DNA of 64,000 bases, from NCBI RefSeq assembly GCF_050633145.1, contig NZ_JBOEFY010000035.1, forward strand, positions 72,291 to 136,290, in the 5' to 3' direction. The position numbers and the translations under genes are program-made. This document shows, piece by piece, positions 8,723 to 18,294 of this stretch. Each line of letters opens with the position of its first letter. The stretch's first letter is position 1. The notes under the pieces are model-generated. The model saw only the letters and a list, made by a program, of their open reading frames with translations. It ran no database searches and was not told where the DNA came from. The DNA is from Kordia sp050633145 (GTDB lineage: Bacteria; Bacteroidota; Bacteroidia; Flavobacteriales; Flavobacteriaceae).

Positions 8723-9991
8723 TTAGCTCTTGTAAAATTCAGCAAATACTTTTATAATAGCATCATGATCTTTAACACCGCACATTTCTCTAATACTATG
8801 CATAGATAACATTGGATTTCCAACATCTATCGTTGGGATGCCTATTTTTGCTGCAGTCATAGGACCAATGGTAGATCCGCAGCCAATATCGTTACGGCTA
8901 CAAAAATCTTGAAAAGGAATATTTGCCTTAATACACAATTGCTTGAACTTTGCTATCGAAAAAGCATCGGTAGCATAACGCATGTTGGCATTGCTTTTTA
9001 TGACTGGTCCAGCACCAATGTGTGGTTTGTGATTGCTATCGTGCTTTTCAGCATAATTTGGATGTACCGCATGTGCCATATCAGCTGATATAAAAAATGA
9101 ACGTGCAACGGTTTGAAAATAGGTTTCTTCGTTTGAAGAAATATGACCATGAATACGTTTTAAAGTAGCTTCCAAAAAGTTTGAATTAGCTCCGTTTTGC
9201 GATTCTGAACCAATTTCTTCATGCTGAAAGTATACAGCCATTTGTATGTTATTATTTTCAGAATCAGCTATTTTTAAAGCTTCAAATGATGCATGAACAC
9301 TGGCTAAGTTATCTAACCTAGGCGCAAAAATGAACTCTTTATGAATGCCTCCTAAACTCGATTTTTCAGCATCAAACAGAAATAAATCCCAACTAAGTAT
9401 AGTTCCAGAAAGTCCTGTTTCTTTTTTAATCCAATCTTCAAATTGCAGGTCTTTATCAAGCCCAATAACAGGAAACATATGCTCTTGCGGGTTGGGTTTA
9501 AATCCTTCCTTATTTACTTCTCTATCTAAATGTATTGCCAAGCGAGGTATGCGTAATCTTTTTTCTATTTTAATGATTTTTTGTGCTAACTCACCATTTT
9601 CAGTTTCAATAATTATTCGACCACCAAAATACAGGTCTTTGTCAAACCAACTTGTTAATAATACACCTCCATATATTTCAATATTTAATAACTGATATCC
9701 TTCTTTTGTTGAAATAGGATTATTTTTTATTCTTAGACATGGTGAATCGGTATGTGCTCCAATAATAGAAAATGCATAGTCACTTGACCATTTCTTAGGT
9801 GTTTTGAATATGATAATTGATCCTTCTGCTCTTGTTACGAAATACTTACCTCCTTTTTCTAACGACCAATTGGCTTCTTCCTTTAATTCTGTATAATTTT
9901 GTTTAAATAATTCATTTTTTAAATTTTCTACAGCATGGAATGCCGTTGAACTTTGATCAATAAATTCTAAAAGACTCTGGGAATAAGACAT
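8723..9991 (-). CDS. apeB: M18-family aminopeptidase
   Basis: 422 residues, normal for the M18 (aspartyl/yscI-type) metallo-aminopeptidases, which remove N-terminal amino acids from peptides in the cytoplasm using two metal ions. Metal and catalytic motifs are in the right order: IGAHTDSPCLRIK near residue 80, QHEEIGSES in the middle (the Glu-Glu pair), ISADMAHAVHPNY and the distal H-x-x in SMHSIREMCG near the C-terminus. No signal peptide. The symbol apeB is the general name for this family in bacteria. It is transcribed alone, with ~180 bases to the unknown operon upstream. Confidence 0.93.
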   Translation of the reverse strand: MSYSQSLLEFIDQSSTAFHAVENLKNELFKQNYTELKEEANWSLEKGGKYFVTRAEGSIIIFKTPKKWSSDYAFSIIGAHTDSPCLRIKNNPISTKEGYQLLNIEIYGGVLLTSWFDKDLYFGGRIIIETENGELAQKIIKIEKRLRIPRLAIHLDREVNKEGFKPNPQEHMFPVIGLDKDLQFEDWIKKETGLSGTILSWDLFLFDAEKSSLGGIHKEFIFAPRLDNLASVHASFEALKIADSENNNIQMAVYFQHEEIGSESQNGANSNFLEATLKRIHGHISSNEETYFQTVARSFFISADMAHAVHPNYAEKHDSNHKPHIGAGPVIKSNANMRYATDAFSIAKFKQLCIKANIPFQDFCSRNDIGCGSTIGPMTAAKIGIPTIDVGNPMLSMHSIREMCGVKDHDAIIKVFAEFYKS

Positions 9992-10171
9992 GTAACGTGT
10001 TTTGTTTAAAAATTTAGATAAAACACCAAGTTAATTAAATTCTCTATTATAGTCTATTGATTTATACCCAAAAATTATATTCAAGTTGCTACAGCAATTT
10101 GTTGAAGAAGAGACAACTCCTATTTTCAATAATTAGAAACAATCAGCGCTATAGTTTCTTATTATAGAAAA

Positions 10172-11884
10172 TTAAACAAGCCGTATTTTCACTTCTTTAG
10201 TTAACATTTCTCTGAATAGTTTTGCGATGCTAACAAGTATTTTCACCCAACCAATAGGACCAGTTGCAAAGCGTATGCCCCAAGTAATTACGATGCGAAC
10301 AAAATTTAAGGTTGGATATAAAGCTGAGGAATACTTTTTTACCTCTGTTGTATGTGTTTGGAGCTCTTCAGCCGTTGGTTTTTTATGTATCATTGTAATG
10401 CCATCAAAATCAAAGTCGTAATCTGTAGTAATGGCAGTAGTTGGATTGATGATACGCTTGCCAAATAAAAATTTTAATCCATAACGGAAGTTTTGAAAAG
10501 CTTCTTTTATTTCTGAATAAATGATTTGAATCGATTTTTTAATAACATTAAATAGCTTTTTGAATAGCTCTAAGATTTTTTTCACTACATTTTTTATAAA
10601 TCTGAATAGCTTAGAGAAAAATTTTAAAATCCCTTTCTTTGCTTTGTATTGACGTACTTTGATTCGAGTTCCTTTATTTATAGTGTCAGATTCGGCTCGT
10701 AAATCAACTTCTAATGTTTTTTTAAGCTTCTCACTTTCTTTTTCTAGTTGTCTTTTTTGTTTTTGTTTTGCGGTTTTGATATGCGAGGCTTTATCTTCGA
10801 GTACAAAATCGTAAATTTGAGATACTGAAGAATGATTTTCATGAATTGAAGATTGTTCTACAGGAATGAAATGTTCTGTTAACAGCCGGTGAATATTGAT
10901 GGCACATTGATAATCTCCTAAATTGAAAAGGATACGACCTAACTCTCTTTTGTTATCCGTAATTGTTTGTATGTATTCTACCAATGCTTCTGTTGATAAT
11001 GGACCAAAATCGTGGTCTAATTTCCTTTGGTACAATCCTACTGTCCAGAGTTTTACTTGAAGCATTCGTCTCATGAATCTATTAGGAATTCCTTTAATAT
11101 GTACACCAACCTGCGCAATTTTTGTGTCGCTATTTTTGTGATCAGCAAGGTCACGGATATGCTTCCTTGCTACTTTTGAGTCTATATTACGCGTAAAAAG
11201 TCCTTTTGAATCAATCTCTGGATCCAATTTATGAATCAGCTTATTTCCTTCTTTAGATAGCAATTCTATAAAAATACAATGACCGAAAATATGTTTAGAC
11301 AATACTTTAGATTCTAAACAGAATACAGATAAAGCTTCTTGGTCTGCCAAGAGATTTCCTAGTGCGAGCCAACCTTGCGTAAAACCAATTTCTTTGGCTG
11401 AAGTTTGTAGTTTTTTAATGACTGTATCCGTAACGCGTTGATTGGGTACAACATTTTTATGAAGATCATAAATGCGATATCGATACAGAATAACTCTTGA
11501 TAGCAATGTACACGCATCAATTTCTACCTCATGAATGATCAATTCATTGTCCAAACCAACAATTTCTCTAATCACAAATTGCTCTCTCCTAGTGAGTTTG
11601 TCAGAGGTTAATAACTCTGATTCAATAGCTTCAGAAGCTTTTCTAATATCATTAATATTGCTAGCTTCGGGCAAAGCCAATGCATTTTGATATTCTAAAC
11701 GAAATCGTGCTATGGCATTTGCCAATTCTGTTTCATCGACAAAATCATCTTCAAAAGCCTTAAATGGAAGGTATTTTAAGTCTGATAAAAGTTGAATTAA
11801 CTCAATATGATCAAGCTTATCAAAAGCTTCAGAAAATTCTTTTCGTACTTCGGTATTTTCTATGACGTCAAAGGCTTCAATCAT
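10172..11884 (-). CDS. Uncharacterised 570-aa protein with peptidoglycan-binding-like segments and amphipathic C-terminal helices
   Basis: I do not recognise the family. Two segments resemble the small peptidoglycan-binding-like fold: LIQLLSDLKYLPF...TELANAIARFRLEY (about 29-65) and MLQVKLWTVGLYQRKLDHDF followed by GPLSTEALVEYIQ (about 274-306). The second is the better match to the LQ..L...GY....D..FGP.T..A pattern. Residues 365-395 are a charged coiled coil. Residues 417-470 form several lysine-rich amphipathic helices (for example ILKFFSKLFRFIKNVVKKIL), and about 525-550 is hydrophobic. There is no signal peptide. It is the last gene of a four-gene unit and its ATG overlaps the stop of the 80-aa gene (TAATG at 11884), implying translational coupling. 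A membrane-acting effector is one possible reading, unproven. Confidence 0.7.
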   Translation of the reverse strand: MIEAFDVIENTEVRKEFSEAFDKLDHIELIQLLSDLKYLPFKAFEDDFVDETELANAIARFRLEYQNALALPEASNINDIRKASEAIESELLTSDKLTRREQFVIREIVGLDNELIIHEVEIDACTLLSRVILYRYRIYDLHKNVVPNQRVTDTVIKKLQTSAKEIGFTQGWLALGNLLADQEALSVFCLESKVLSKHIFGHCIFIELLSKEGNKLIHKLDPEIDSKGLFTRNIDSKVARKHIRDLADHKNSDTKIAQVGVHIKGIPNRFMRRMLQVKLWTVGLYQRKLDHDFGPLSTEALVEYIQTITDNKRELGRILFNLGDYQCAINIHRLLTEHFIPVEQSSIHENHSSVSQIYDFVLEDKASHIKTAKQKQKRQLEKESEKLKKTLEVDLRAESDTINKGTRIKVRQYKAKKGILKFFSKLFRFIKNVVKKILELFKKLFNVIKKSIQIIYSEIKEAFQNFRYGLKFLFGKRIINPTTAITTDYDFDFDGITMIHKKPTAEELQTHTTEVKKYSSALYPTLNFVRIVITWGIRFATGPIGWVKILVSIAKLFREMLTKEVKIRLV

Positions 11885-12126
11885 TACGATCGTTGTTTAA
11901 ACCATGAAAATGCTTTTTTTAAATAGATATATCCTTTATACAACTTAGTTGCCAAGGATAGTTGTGTATCATTTCCATCAATAGCACCACTTTCAGGAAT
12001 TTCATACGTAGTTAGGGGTTCAATAGAAGCATTGGATACTTCTGTTTTGAACCAGCTATACATTTTATGAACTTTAGATGGTGGTTTTGATTCTGGACGA
12101 AATTGATATATACGGATTTGTGGCAT
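11884..12126 (-). CDS. Uncharacterised 80-aa protein of the unknown operon
   Basis: 80 residues with no recognised domain. It has two aromatic/basic ends, KMYSWFKTE near residue 22 and YLKKAFSWFKQRS at the C-terminus, joined by a polar middle. It lies 6 bases after the 117-aa gene and overlaps the 570-aa gene by one base at its stop, so it is almost certainly translated as part of the operon. It may be a small partner or chaperone of the 570-aa protein. Confidence 0.6.
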   Translation of the reverse strand: MPQIRIYQFRPESKPPSKVHKMYSWFKTEVSNASIEPLTTYEIPESGAIDGNDTQLSLATKLYKGYIYLKKAFSWFKQRS

Positions 12127-12132
12127 AAACCC

Positions 12133-12486
12133 TTAATTTCTAATTACTTTAAGTACAAATTCAAAGAAATCTTTTCTTGATTTTTGAGCTCCTTCAACCA
12201 TACCGTTATGCGCATCTAAAAGATACTTCTTCCCTTCTCCAAGATCTGAATTGGTATAGTTCATTGCATCTCCATCAACTTCAAATCTAGAATATGCTAC
12301 AAGCGTAGAAGTAGTTAATCCGGCTCTTATTGTTTCAAATACTTTTTTGTGTTTTGGGTTATTATCATCTCCTTCAATTTGATCTAGTTTAATTTCTGCA
12401 CCAGTAAAAGATGCTACTTCTAAAGTCGCAAGATCATCTATTACGGCTTCAATTTTTGTTTTTAAATTAGTTAATTTATCACTCAT
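12133..12486 (-). CDS. Uncharacterised 117-aa protein, paralogue of the next gene upstream
   Basis: 117 residues with predicted helices at both ends. The N-terminal KTKIEAVIDDLATLEV, the DQIEGD motif at 35-40 and the C-terminal SRKDFFEFVLKVIRN can be aligned with KEKLEEALLDISTIE, QQIEGD and EARNGITRFIIECL of the 84-aa protein encoded just upstream, so the two are diverged duplicates. No known family recognised and no signal peptide. Nine bases separate the two genes. Confidence 0.6.
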   Translation of the reverse strand: MSDKLTNLKTKIEAVIDDLATLEVASFTGAEIKLDQIEGDDNNPKHKKVFETIRAGLTTSTLVAYSRFEVDGDAMNYTNSDLGEGKKYLLDAHNGMVEGAQKSRKDFFEFVLKVIRN

Positions 12487-12495
12487 GGTTTTTGA

Positions 12496-12750
12496 TTATG
12501 TTAAACATTCTATTATAAATCTTGTAATACCGTTTCTAGCTTCTGTAGAAGCCGAAAATGCTTCATTGAAAAGTGCTACATATTCTTCATCAATTGGGTT
12601 TTCACTTATATAAGTTAAACTATCTCCTTCTATTTGTTGAAAGCGATATACACAACCATTTTCATTTTCAATAATCATGACATTCTCAATAGTACTAATG
12701 TCTAGTAGTGCTTCTTCCAATTTTTCTTTTATATCGTTAAAAAATGCCAT
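12496..12750 (-). CDS. Uncharacterised 84-aa protein, first gene of the unknown operon
   Basis: 84 residues, acidic. It shares the QQIEGD motif (38-43) and the flanking helices with the 117-aa protein downstream. It appears to be the promoter-proximal gene of a four-gene operon (12750 down to 10172). The upstream 217 bases before the sensor kinase gene contain no other gene and probably hold the promoter. Function unknown; an oligomeric structural or immunity role would fit small paired paralogues but is speculation. Confidence 0.6.
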   Translation of the reverse strand: MAFFNDIKEKLEEALLDISTIENVMIIENENGCVYRFQQIEGDSLTYISENPIDEEYVALFNEAFSASTEARNGITRFIIECLT

Positions 12751-12967
12751 TTAATAGTTTTATGAGATAGTAATTTAATTAATTATTAGTCCAGTGAATT
12801 GATAACCAGACTTAATTTTCTTCAAATAATATCAAGGATAACAAATACTTTTTTCATTTTTATTAAAATTGAAAGACATTATTTTTTAGGGAGATTTTAA
12901 ATATACGAAAATTTACATATAAATATTGTAGGATTCCGTAATCAAAAATAGAGTGTTCTGGACATTC

Positions 12968-14995
12968 TTATTCCACTAACATTCGGGCTTCTGTGTCTTT
13001 AAAACTAATTTTAAATGAGCAACCGTTTTCGTTAGAATACACCGTTTTTCCATGCAATTGTTTTGATAATTGTCTTACGAGACGTAATCCTAAGCTTTTT
13101 GCCTTTTCGAAATTAAATCCTTCCGGCAAACCTACTCCATTATCTTTTACTTCTAACACATACTCTTCCTTGCTTACTTTATTTATGGAAACATTTAATA
13201 ACTGCTCGCTACTTGTAAAACCGTATTTGTAGGCATTCGTTATCAATTCATTTATAATTAATCCTAACGGAATAGCTGTATCGATATCAAACTTATAATT
13301 AGGTACGTTGTACGTTACTTTGGTAGTTGCGTCTTTGCCATAGGTTTTTGAGATATCGTCAACCAACATTCGTATATAATCGTCTAATTCTATTAATAAG
13401 TCTTCATTTTGATATAAACGCTGGTGTATTAACGCCATAGATTTTACTCTGTTTTTCCCTTCTTTCGCCAATTCTAAAGCTTTTTCATCTTCAATACCTT
13501 TGCTCTGTAACTCTAATAGACTGGCAATTATTTGAAAATTATTTTTTACTCTATGATGTATTTCTTTTAATAATAATTGTTTTTCATCAAGTTGCTGGTT
13601 GATAATTTTGTTTTTTTCTTCAAGTTTTTTGGCTTGTTTCTTTTTTCTTGTGTAAGAGAAGATAAGAAAACCTGAAATAGCTAAGATTCCAAACATTCCA
13701 AAAATCAACCAGTTTCTTGCTTCTTTTTCTTGAGTTATATCTTTTTGATGCGCAAGTTCAGTTTCAAATTTTTCTTTTTCGTATTGATTATTTAATTCGA
13801 TTTCCTTAAACTTTTCAATCTTATCTTTATCGTTTATACTGTCGTTAGCTTTATGAAACTCTTTATAATAATACAAAGCTTCTTCTGAGTTATTTGCTTT
13901 TTCTAAAGAAGTTGATAAAATAAAAGAGATGTCTCTAATCTTTTGTAAATGGTTTGCTTTTTTATAAAAGTCGTACGCTTTTTTATAAAAAGTAACCGCA
14001 TTTTGATAGTGCCCTTTTTTAAAAGAAAGAGCGCCTCTTGTATCGTTAACATTCGCTAAAAAACCGAGTTCATTTATTTCTGGCAGCTCTTTATCAATGA
14101 TGGCTAAATAGTAAGCGCTACTATCTAAATCTTTAGATACCTCTATATGATAATCTGTTAATTGTTTCAAAATATTAGCTCTGATGTATTTTTCATGTGG
14201 CACGTATTCTGAAAATTTTAAGTTTTTATCGAGCTGTTGTTTTCGTTTAGACTGCAAATTCATCTGATCGTACAAATCGGATAAATTTCCCATCCACTGT
14301 AATGCAGATGCAGAATCTCGTTTTCTTTTTTGTAGTAGAAAAAAATCAATAACCTTTTTATTATATATTTCAGCCTTGTTATAATCTTTAGTGTAATAAT
14401 ATACCGCTGATAGACGTTGTGTTGCAGACATGGAGTCTCTTGAATTGCTCGCAAACTCTTGTGCTTTAAAAATATTTTGTAATGCACGATCGTAATGACC
14501 TAAAGCAATATTTGCACGAGATTTTGTAAAATAACCCTCAAATGTAGCATAGTTATATTTTACTTTTTTTGAAGCTACGATGGCAGAATCACTAAATACC
14601 AAGGCTTTTGTATTTTCTTCCTGTATGACTAAAAATTTTGCATACCGAGCATATAAAATAGCTATCAACATATCTGCATTACTTTTTTTAGCAAACAGCA
14701 ATGCTTTTTCATAACAAAGCCTGGTAGTGTCTATATCTGTTTTTAATCGATGGAGAAAAAAACCTTTAGCAAAATAGGTGTATGCAGACAACTCATAATT
14801 GTTAGTTGCTCTACCTTCCCGAATTTTTTTATTATAAAAGTCTATTTTTTGTGGTATTGGTAAGGTATCTACAACTTTATAGTTTTTTATCTTTGATAGT
14901 AATTCTTTTCTGTTTTGTTGCGCATTTGACAAATTAAAAACAAAGCAACTTATAAAAACAAGTATGCATCTAGTAGGTCTGGCAAGTATAATCAT
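12968..14995 (-). CDS. TPR-containing membrane sensor histidine kinase (HisKA_2/HWE-like)
   Basis: 675 residues. A signal peptide/TM at the N-terminus (to about 26, ending NAQQ) is followed by a periplasmic array of tetratricopeptide-like helices (about 50-400). A transmembrane segment follows at about 425-447 (WLIFGMFGILAISGFLIFSY), then a short coiled coil and the kinase core. The H-box is EIHHRVKNNFQIIASLLELQ, typical of the HisKA_2 family. The ATPase part has the N-box LGLIINELITNAYKYG, VKDNGVGLP and a LGLRLV G2 box. All key residues are present. No response regulator adjoins it, so its partner is unknown. TPR-HisKA_2 kinases are common in Bacteroidota. Confidence 0.9.
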   Translation of the reverse strand: MIILARPTRCILVFISCFVFNLSNAQQNRKELLSKIKNYKVVDTLPIPQKIDFYNKKIREGRATNNYELSAYTYFAKGFFLHRLKTDIDTTRLCYEKALLFAKKSNADMLIAILYARYAKFLVIQEENTKALVFSDSAIVASKKVKYNYATFEGYFTKSRANIALGHYDRALQNIFKAQEFASNSRDSMSATQRLSAVYYYTKDYNKAEIYNKKVIDFFLLQKRKRDSASALQWMGNLSDLYDQMNLQSKRKQQLDKNLKFSEYVPHEKYIRANILKQLTDYHIEVSKDLDSSAYYLAIIDKELPEINELGFLANVNDTRGALSFKKGHYQNAVTFYKKAYDFYKKANHLQKIRDISFILSTSLEKANNSEEALYYYKEFHKANDSINDKDKIEKFKEIELNNQYEKEKFETELAHQKDITQEKEARNWLIFGMFGILAISGFLIFSYTRKKKQAKKLEEKNKIINQQLDEKQLLLKEIHHRVKNNFQIIASLLELQSKGIEDEKALELAKEGKNRVKSMALIHQRLYQNEDLLIELDDYIRMLVDDISKTYGKDATTKVTYNVPNYKFDIDTAIPLGLIINELITNAYKYGFTSSEQLLNVSINKVSKEEYVLEVKDNGVGLPEGFNFEKAKSLGLRLVRQLSKQLHGKTVYSNENGCSFKISFKDTEARMLVE

Positions 14996-15125
14996 ATGCT
15001 AAAAATAAGTAAATAATCTAATTATTTATATGTTATTGTTAGTTATGCATTTAAAAAAATAAAAGAATGTTATTAGATACAATTGATCCGTCCTAAACTA
15101 GGTTTATGAGTTTTAAATACATAAC

Positions 15126-15158
15126 AAAAAACCAGCGAAGCTAACTTTGCTGGTTTTT
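15126..15158 (-). terminator. Rho-independent terminator of the S41 peptidase gene
   Basis: AACCAGCGAAG (15130-15140), loop CTAA, CTTTGCTGGTT (15145-15155) forms an 11-bp stem with one G-T wobble, flanked by A-run and T-run. On the minus strand it ends in a T-tract about 22 bases past the stop of the 15180 gene. Confidence 0.85.
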
Positions 15159-15179
15159 TATCATGTATAAAATTAGGTG

Positions 15180-16832
15180 TTATTTCTTAATGTCTAAAAG
15201 TATTTTTTTAACACTTTTCCCTATATCACCATCTGCATCCAGAGTGATAGTCTTATGAAGTAATTCTTTCGCTTTTTGAGTATTGCCTAATTTCAAATAT
15301 GCTAGGCTTAAATTTTTATAGGTTATTGCTGAATTAGGAAATAACTGTAAAATCATTGAAAATACTTGAGTTGAAGCCTGTAACTGTTGCGTTCGACCAC
15401 TTTGCAATAGAATGTTTCCTAACATGTTTAACTCTGTTTCAAAATCACAAAACGCATACAATGGATCTTGAATCATTTTTGAAAGTTCTTCAGCCAATTT
15501 TTGTGTTTGTCCAGATAAATACAAGCTTGTGATATAATCCATTGGCTTCGGTTTAAAATCTTTTTTGTTGAAAGTTAATGCTGCTTGTAATACAGGATCC
15601 TGATTGCTAGCATATTCATTAAAGCTCATCGTAACAGGAATACTAGGCGCTATCCAATCTGCATTTTCTAACGCAGGCTTATCTTGCCACCATAAATACG
15701 ATAAAGAAATATCAATAGCACTGTTTGGTAGTGTTACAGGACGATTATCGCCCCAAAAGTTGATGTTTTCTGCTGTAGGTTCTCCCACAAAAATAACATT
15801 GGTGTAATTGTCTATTTCATTCACAAGGTTTTGACAAGCAGAGAAAGTTCGTTTTCCAATAATAACAAATAGCTTTCCTATTTTATTGATCTTTTCACAT
15901 TTAATAATTTCTTTTATAACATCTTTATTTAAATAGTTATTTCCACCGCCATTTAAACGTAAATCAATCACTAATTTCTCTACATCATTCGTTTCTATTT
16001 CATTAAAAACACGTGCATAAAAATCCTTGGTACTTTCTTCGGCTTCATCTCTAATTCTACTATGTCTAACATACATTACTTTTTCTTTGGCTAAATATTC
16101 TGAGAAGTAAATCTTATCTAATTTTTGTAAATACAGAGGTGTTATTGATTGATCTCTGGCATCTAACCAATTTTCATTTTGATGTACATAACCACGATGT
16201 GTAGGCACTCTTTTTCCTTTTTCCAATGCCGTAAAAGATTGGCTAAATGTTTTTCCATTTTTTTCTAAGGTAAGTGTTACGTTATTCTGAAGGGTTTTTG
16301 TTATTTTTTGAGCATGCAAGATTTCAGGATATCGGATATTATTAATTCCGTAGGCTTTAAAAAATTGCGAATTCTCTGCTTCTACTGTCGGTTCAATTGC
16401 TTTTAGAACTTCTGAAATTGGCTTCCCTTCTATCGCTATGACTTTAGCTCCAACAGCTTCTGGATAGTTTTTGTGCGCTCCTTGAATATAAATTCCATCA
16501 TTAAAGTGATCTAAATTGAAAGGTAACTGTGAAAACTCAAATGGCTTTTGATGAAAACTGATATATGTATGCCCGTATTTGAATAATGATAGCAGTCGAG
16601 AAACTCCAACAATAATTTCGTGTTCTTGTAAGTTCGGAATGTCCTTGTATAGAGTTTCTACTTCTGCATCAAAGATGTCTTTAGTTGTTTTTACAAAAAG
16701 ATGCGAATACTCATTATGTATGGTGTTTTGAATAAAACGAAGGTCTTCTTGCCATTGCGCTTTGGTTAAAGTCTCTTGTGACCATAGTTGAAAAGATAGA
16801 AATAGACTGAGGATGATTAGTGTTTTTTTCAT
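15180..16832 (-). CDS. S41-family peptidase with C-terminal TPR
   Basis: 550 residues with a cleavable signal peptide (MKKTLIILSLFLSFQLWSQ). The middle carries a PDZ-like segment (KVIAIEGKPISEVLKAI) and the S41 protease core: VIDLRLNGGGNNYL, then KLFVIIGKRTFSACQNLVNE with the candidate nucleophile Ser in TFSAC, then VGEPTAENINFWGD. S41 enzymes are processing proteases that act in the periplasm or outside the cell. The last ~100 residues contain a TPR-like repeat (AITYKNLSLAYLKLGNTQKA). It has its own terminator and lies 68 bases downstream of the M20 peptidase gene on the same strand, so the two may be cotranscribed. Confidence 0.88.
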   Translation of the reverse strand: MKKTLIILSLFLSFQLWSQETLTKAQWQEDLRFIQNTIHNEYSHLFVKTTKDIFDAEVETLYKDIPNLQEHEIIVGVSRLLSLFKYGHTYISFHQKPFEFSQLPFNLDHFNDGIYIQGAHKNYPEAVGAKVIAIEGKPISEVLKAIEPTVEAENSQFFKAYGINNIRYPEILHAQKITKTLQNNVTLTLEKNGKTFSQSFTALEKGKRVPTHRGYVHQNENWLDARDQSITPLYLQKLDKIYFSEYLAKEKVMYVRHSRIRDEAEESTKDFYARVFNEIETNDVEKLVIDLRLNGGGNNYLNKDVIKEIIKCEKINKIGKLFVIIGKRTFSACQNLVNEIDNYTNVIFVGEPTAENINFWGDNRPVTLPNSAIDISLSYLWWQDKPALENADWIAPSIPVTMSFNEYASNQDPVLQAALTFNKKDFKPKPMDYITSLYLSGQTQKLAEELSKMIQDPLYAFCDFETELNMLGNILLQSGRTQQLQASTQVFSMILQLFPNSAITYKNLSLAYLKLGNTQKAKELLHKTITLDADGDIGKSVKKILLDIKK

Positions 16833-16900
16833 GATGTTATTTTTTTAGCTGAATTTAGTTCAGAAGTTATAATTGAATTGATGAATTAAAAGTGATTTAT

Positions 16901-18187
16901 TTATTTGCTGTTAGCTCTTTCTAAGATTAGAGCAGCAAAAGATTGTACGCCATATTTTATGGTTGTTTCATCTACAGCAAAGTTTGGAGTATGTGGCATA
17001 GAAACAATTCCTTTTTCAACATTAGATCCTCCTAAGAAAAAGAATACGCCTGGTACTTTTTGTTGATAATACAAAAAGTCTTCTCCAAAATACGGAGCTT
17101 GTCCGTAGAGCGGCGCTAACATTTTTTTGGTATAAAAGCTAGCAATTGTTTGTGATGCAATTTTTGTGAGTTCAGGATCATTTAAAGGAGTTCCTGAGTA
17201 ATCTTTTGCATATTCAATGGAGATGAAAGAATCTTTAAATTTAGAATCAAGGATTTGTTTTTTGATTTCAAAAGGTAAACTATTCACCCTTTTTATATCT
17301 GTTTCTAGGAAACTCGCATTATAAAAAGTATCCTCTTTTTCAGTAGTTAGCCTTCCTCCTTGTAAAATGAAGTAATCTTTAAAAATGGTTTCTTTGTTTG
17401 TCAATCCTACTTTAGAATCTGATATTTTATTGATGATGTCCCAAGGAGAACCGTTTTGCTCAATAGTACGAACCAAACCTTTTACTATAGCATTCATAAA
17501 GCTTTCCAACTCTTTTTTATTGGTGTTTGGCTTGAATTTTACTTGAAGTGTTTTTTGATACGCAAATAATTCATTAGCTTTCACATTGATCACTCCTGAT
17601 GCTTCTGGTCCAATATGCAATCCGTAAATTTCATCTGGTTGAATTATATCAAATAAACCATCTGCAATCATATCTTTTGCGCCTGTAAAAGTCTCCTCTG
17701 CTGGCTGAAAAATAAAGTAAACCGTTCCTTCTAGGTTTTCTTTTTGTTGTGATAAAACATTGGCTATTCCCAAAGCGATTGTCGTATGAACATCATGACC
17801 GCAAATATGTCGTATGCCTTTATTTTGAGATTTAAAGTCAACAACATCGGGATCATCTGTTTTTATAGCATCCATATCTGCTCTCCAAGCAATATTTCTT
17901 CCTTTTTTTCCACCTTTAAGAATTCCTACAACTCCATTTCCGCCTATATTCGTTTTTACTTCTAAACCTAAATTCCGTAAATAGTCAGCTACAATTTGAG
18001 ACGTTCTTTTTTCTTGTTTCGAGAGCTCTGGATTTACATGTAAATCCCTTCTTATTTTAACTAAGCTGCTATAAATGGCATCCGTTTGTTTTTCTATTTG
18101 TTGAAAGTTGCTGGTGTTTTTGTCACATTGTGTGCAAAGTATTCCAGTAGTAAGTAGCAGTAATAGTAGTATCGATTTTAATTTCAT
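16901..18187 (-). CDS. M20-family amidohydrolase, predicted lipoprotein or exported
   Basis: 428 residues of the M20D amidohydrolase group (hippurate/IAA-amino-acid hydrolase-like), which cleave N-acyl amino acids. Motifs: RRDLHVNPELSKQE near residue 50, AWRADMDAI, the metal ligand pair in ICGHDVHTTIALGIA, FQPAEETFTGAKDMIADGLF (catalytic Glu), YGLHIGP and a C-terminal MPHTPNFAVDE histidine. The N-terminus is hydrophobic with LLTTGILCTQC, consistent with export and perhaps lipidation. It sits between a LytTR regulator and an S41 peptidase; the cluster suggests peptide or modified amino-acid turnover outside the cytoplasm. Substrate unknown. Confidence 0.88.
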   Translation of the reverse strand: MKLKSILLLLLLTTGILCTQCDKNTSNFQQIEKQTDAIYSSLVKIRRDLHVNPELSKQEKRTSQIVADYLRNLGLEVKTNIGGNGVVGILKGGKKGRNIAWRADMDAIKTDDPDVVDFKSQNKGIRHICGHDVHTTIALGIANVLSQQKENLEGTVYFIFQPAEETFTGAKDMIADGLFDIIQPDEIYGLHIGPEASGVINVKANELFAYQKTLQVKFKPNTNKKELESFMNAIVKGLVRTIEQNGSPWDIINKISDSKVGLTNKETIFKDYFILQGGRLTTEKEDTFYNASFLETDIKRVNSLPFEIKKQILDSKFKDSFISIEYAKDYSGTPLNDPELTKIASQTIASFYTKKMLAPLYGQAPYFGEDFLYYQQKVPGVFFFLGGSNVEKGIVSMPHTPNFAVDETTIKYGVQSFAALILERANSK

Positions 18188-18294
18188 GATATAGTTTGTT
18201 TGTTATTATATCACAAAGATTGCCTTATTATACCGTTAGAAATAGTGCTTTTTGTTGAAGTGTCGTATTTGATATTTGAATCGTCACAGGAACA

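Noticed and set aside
10125..10150. AGAAAC...GTTTCT stem after the 570-aa gene
   Set aside because: Short stem with a 13-base loop and no T-tract.
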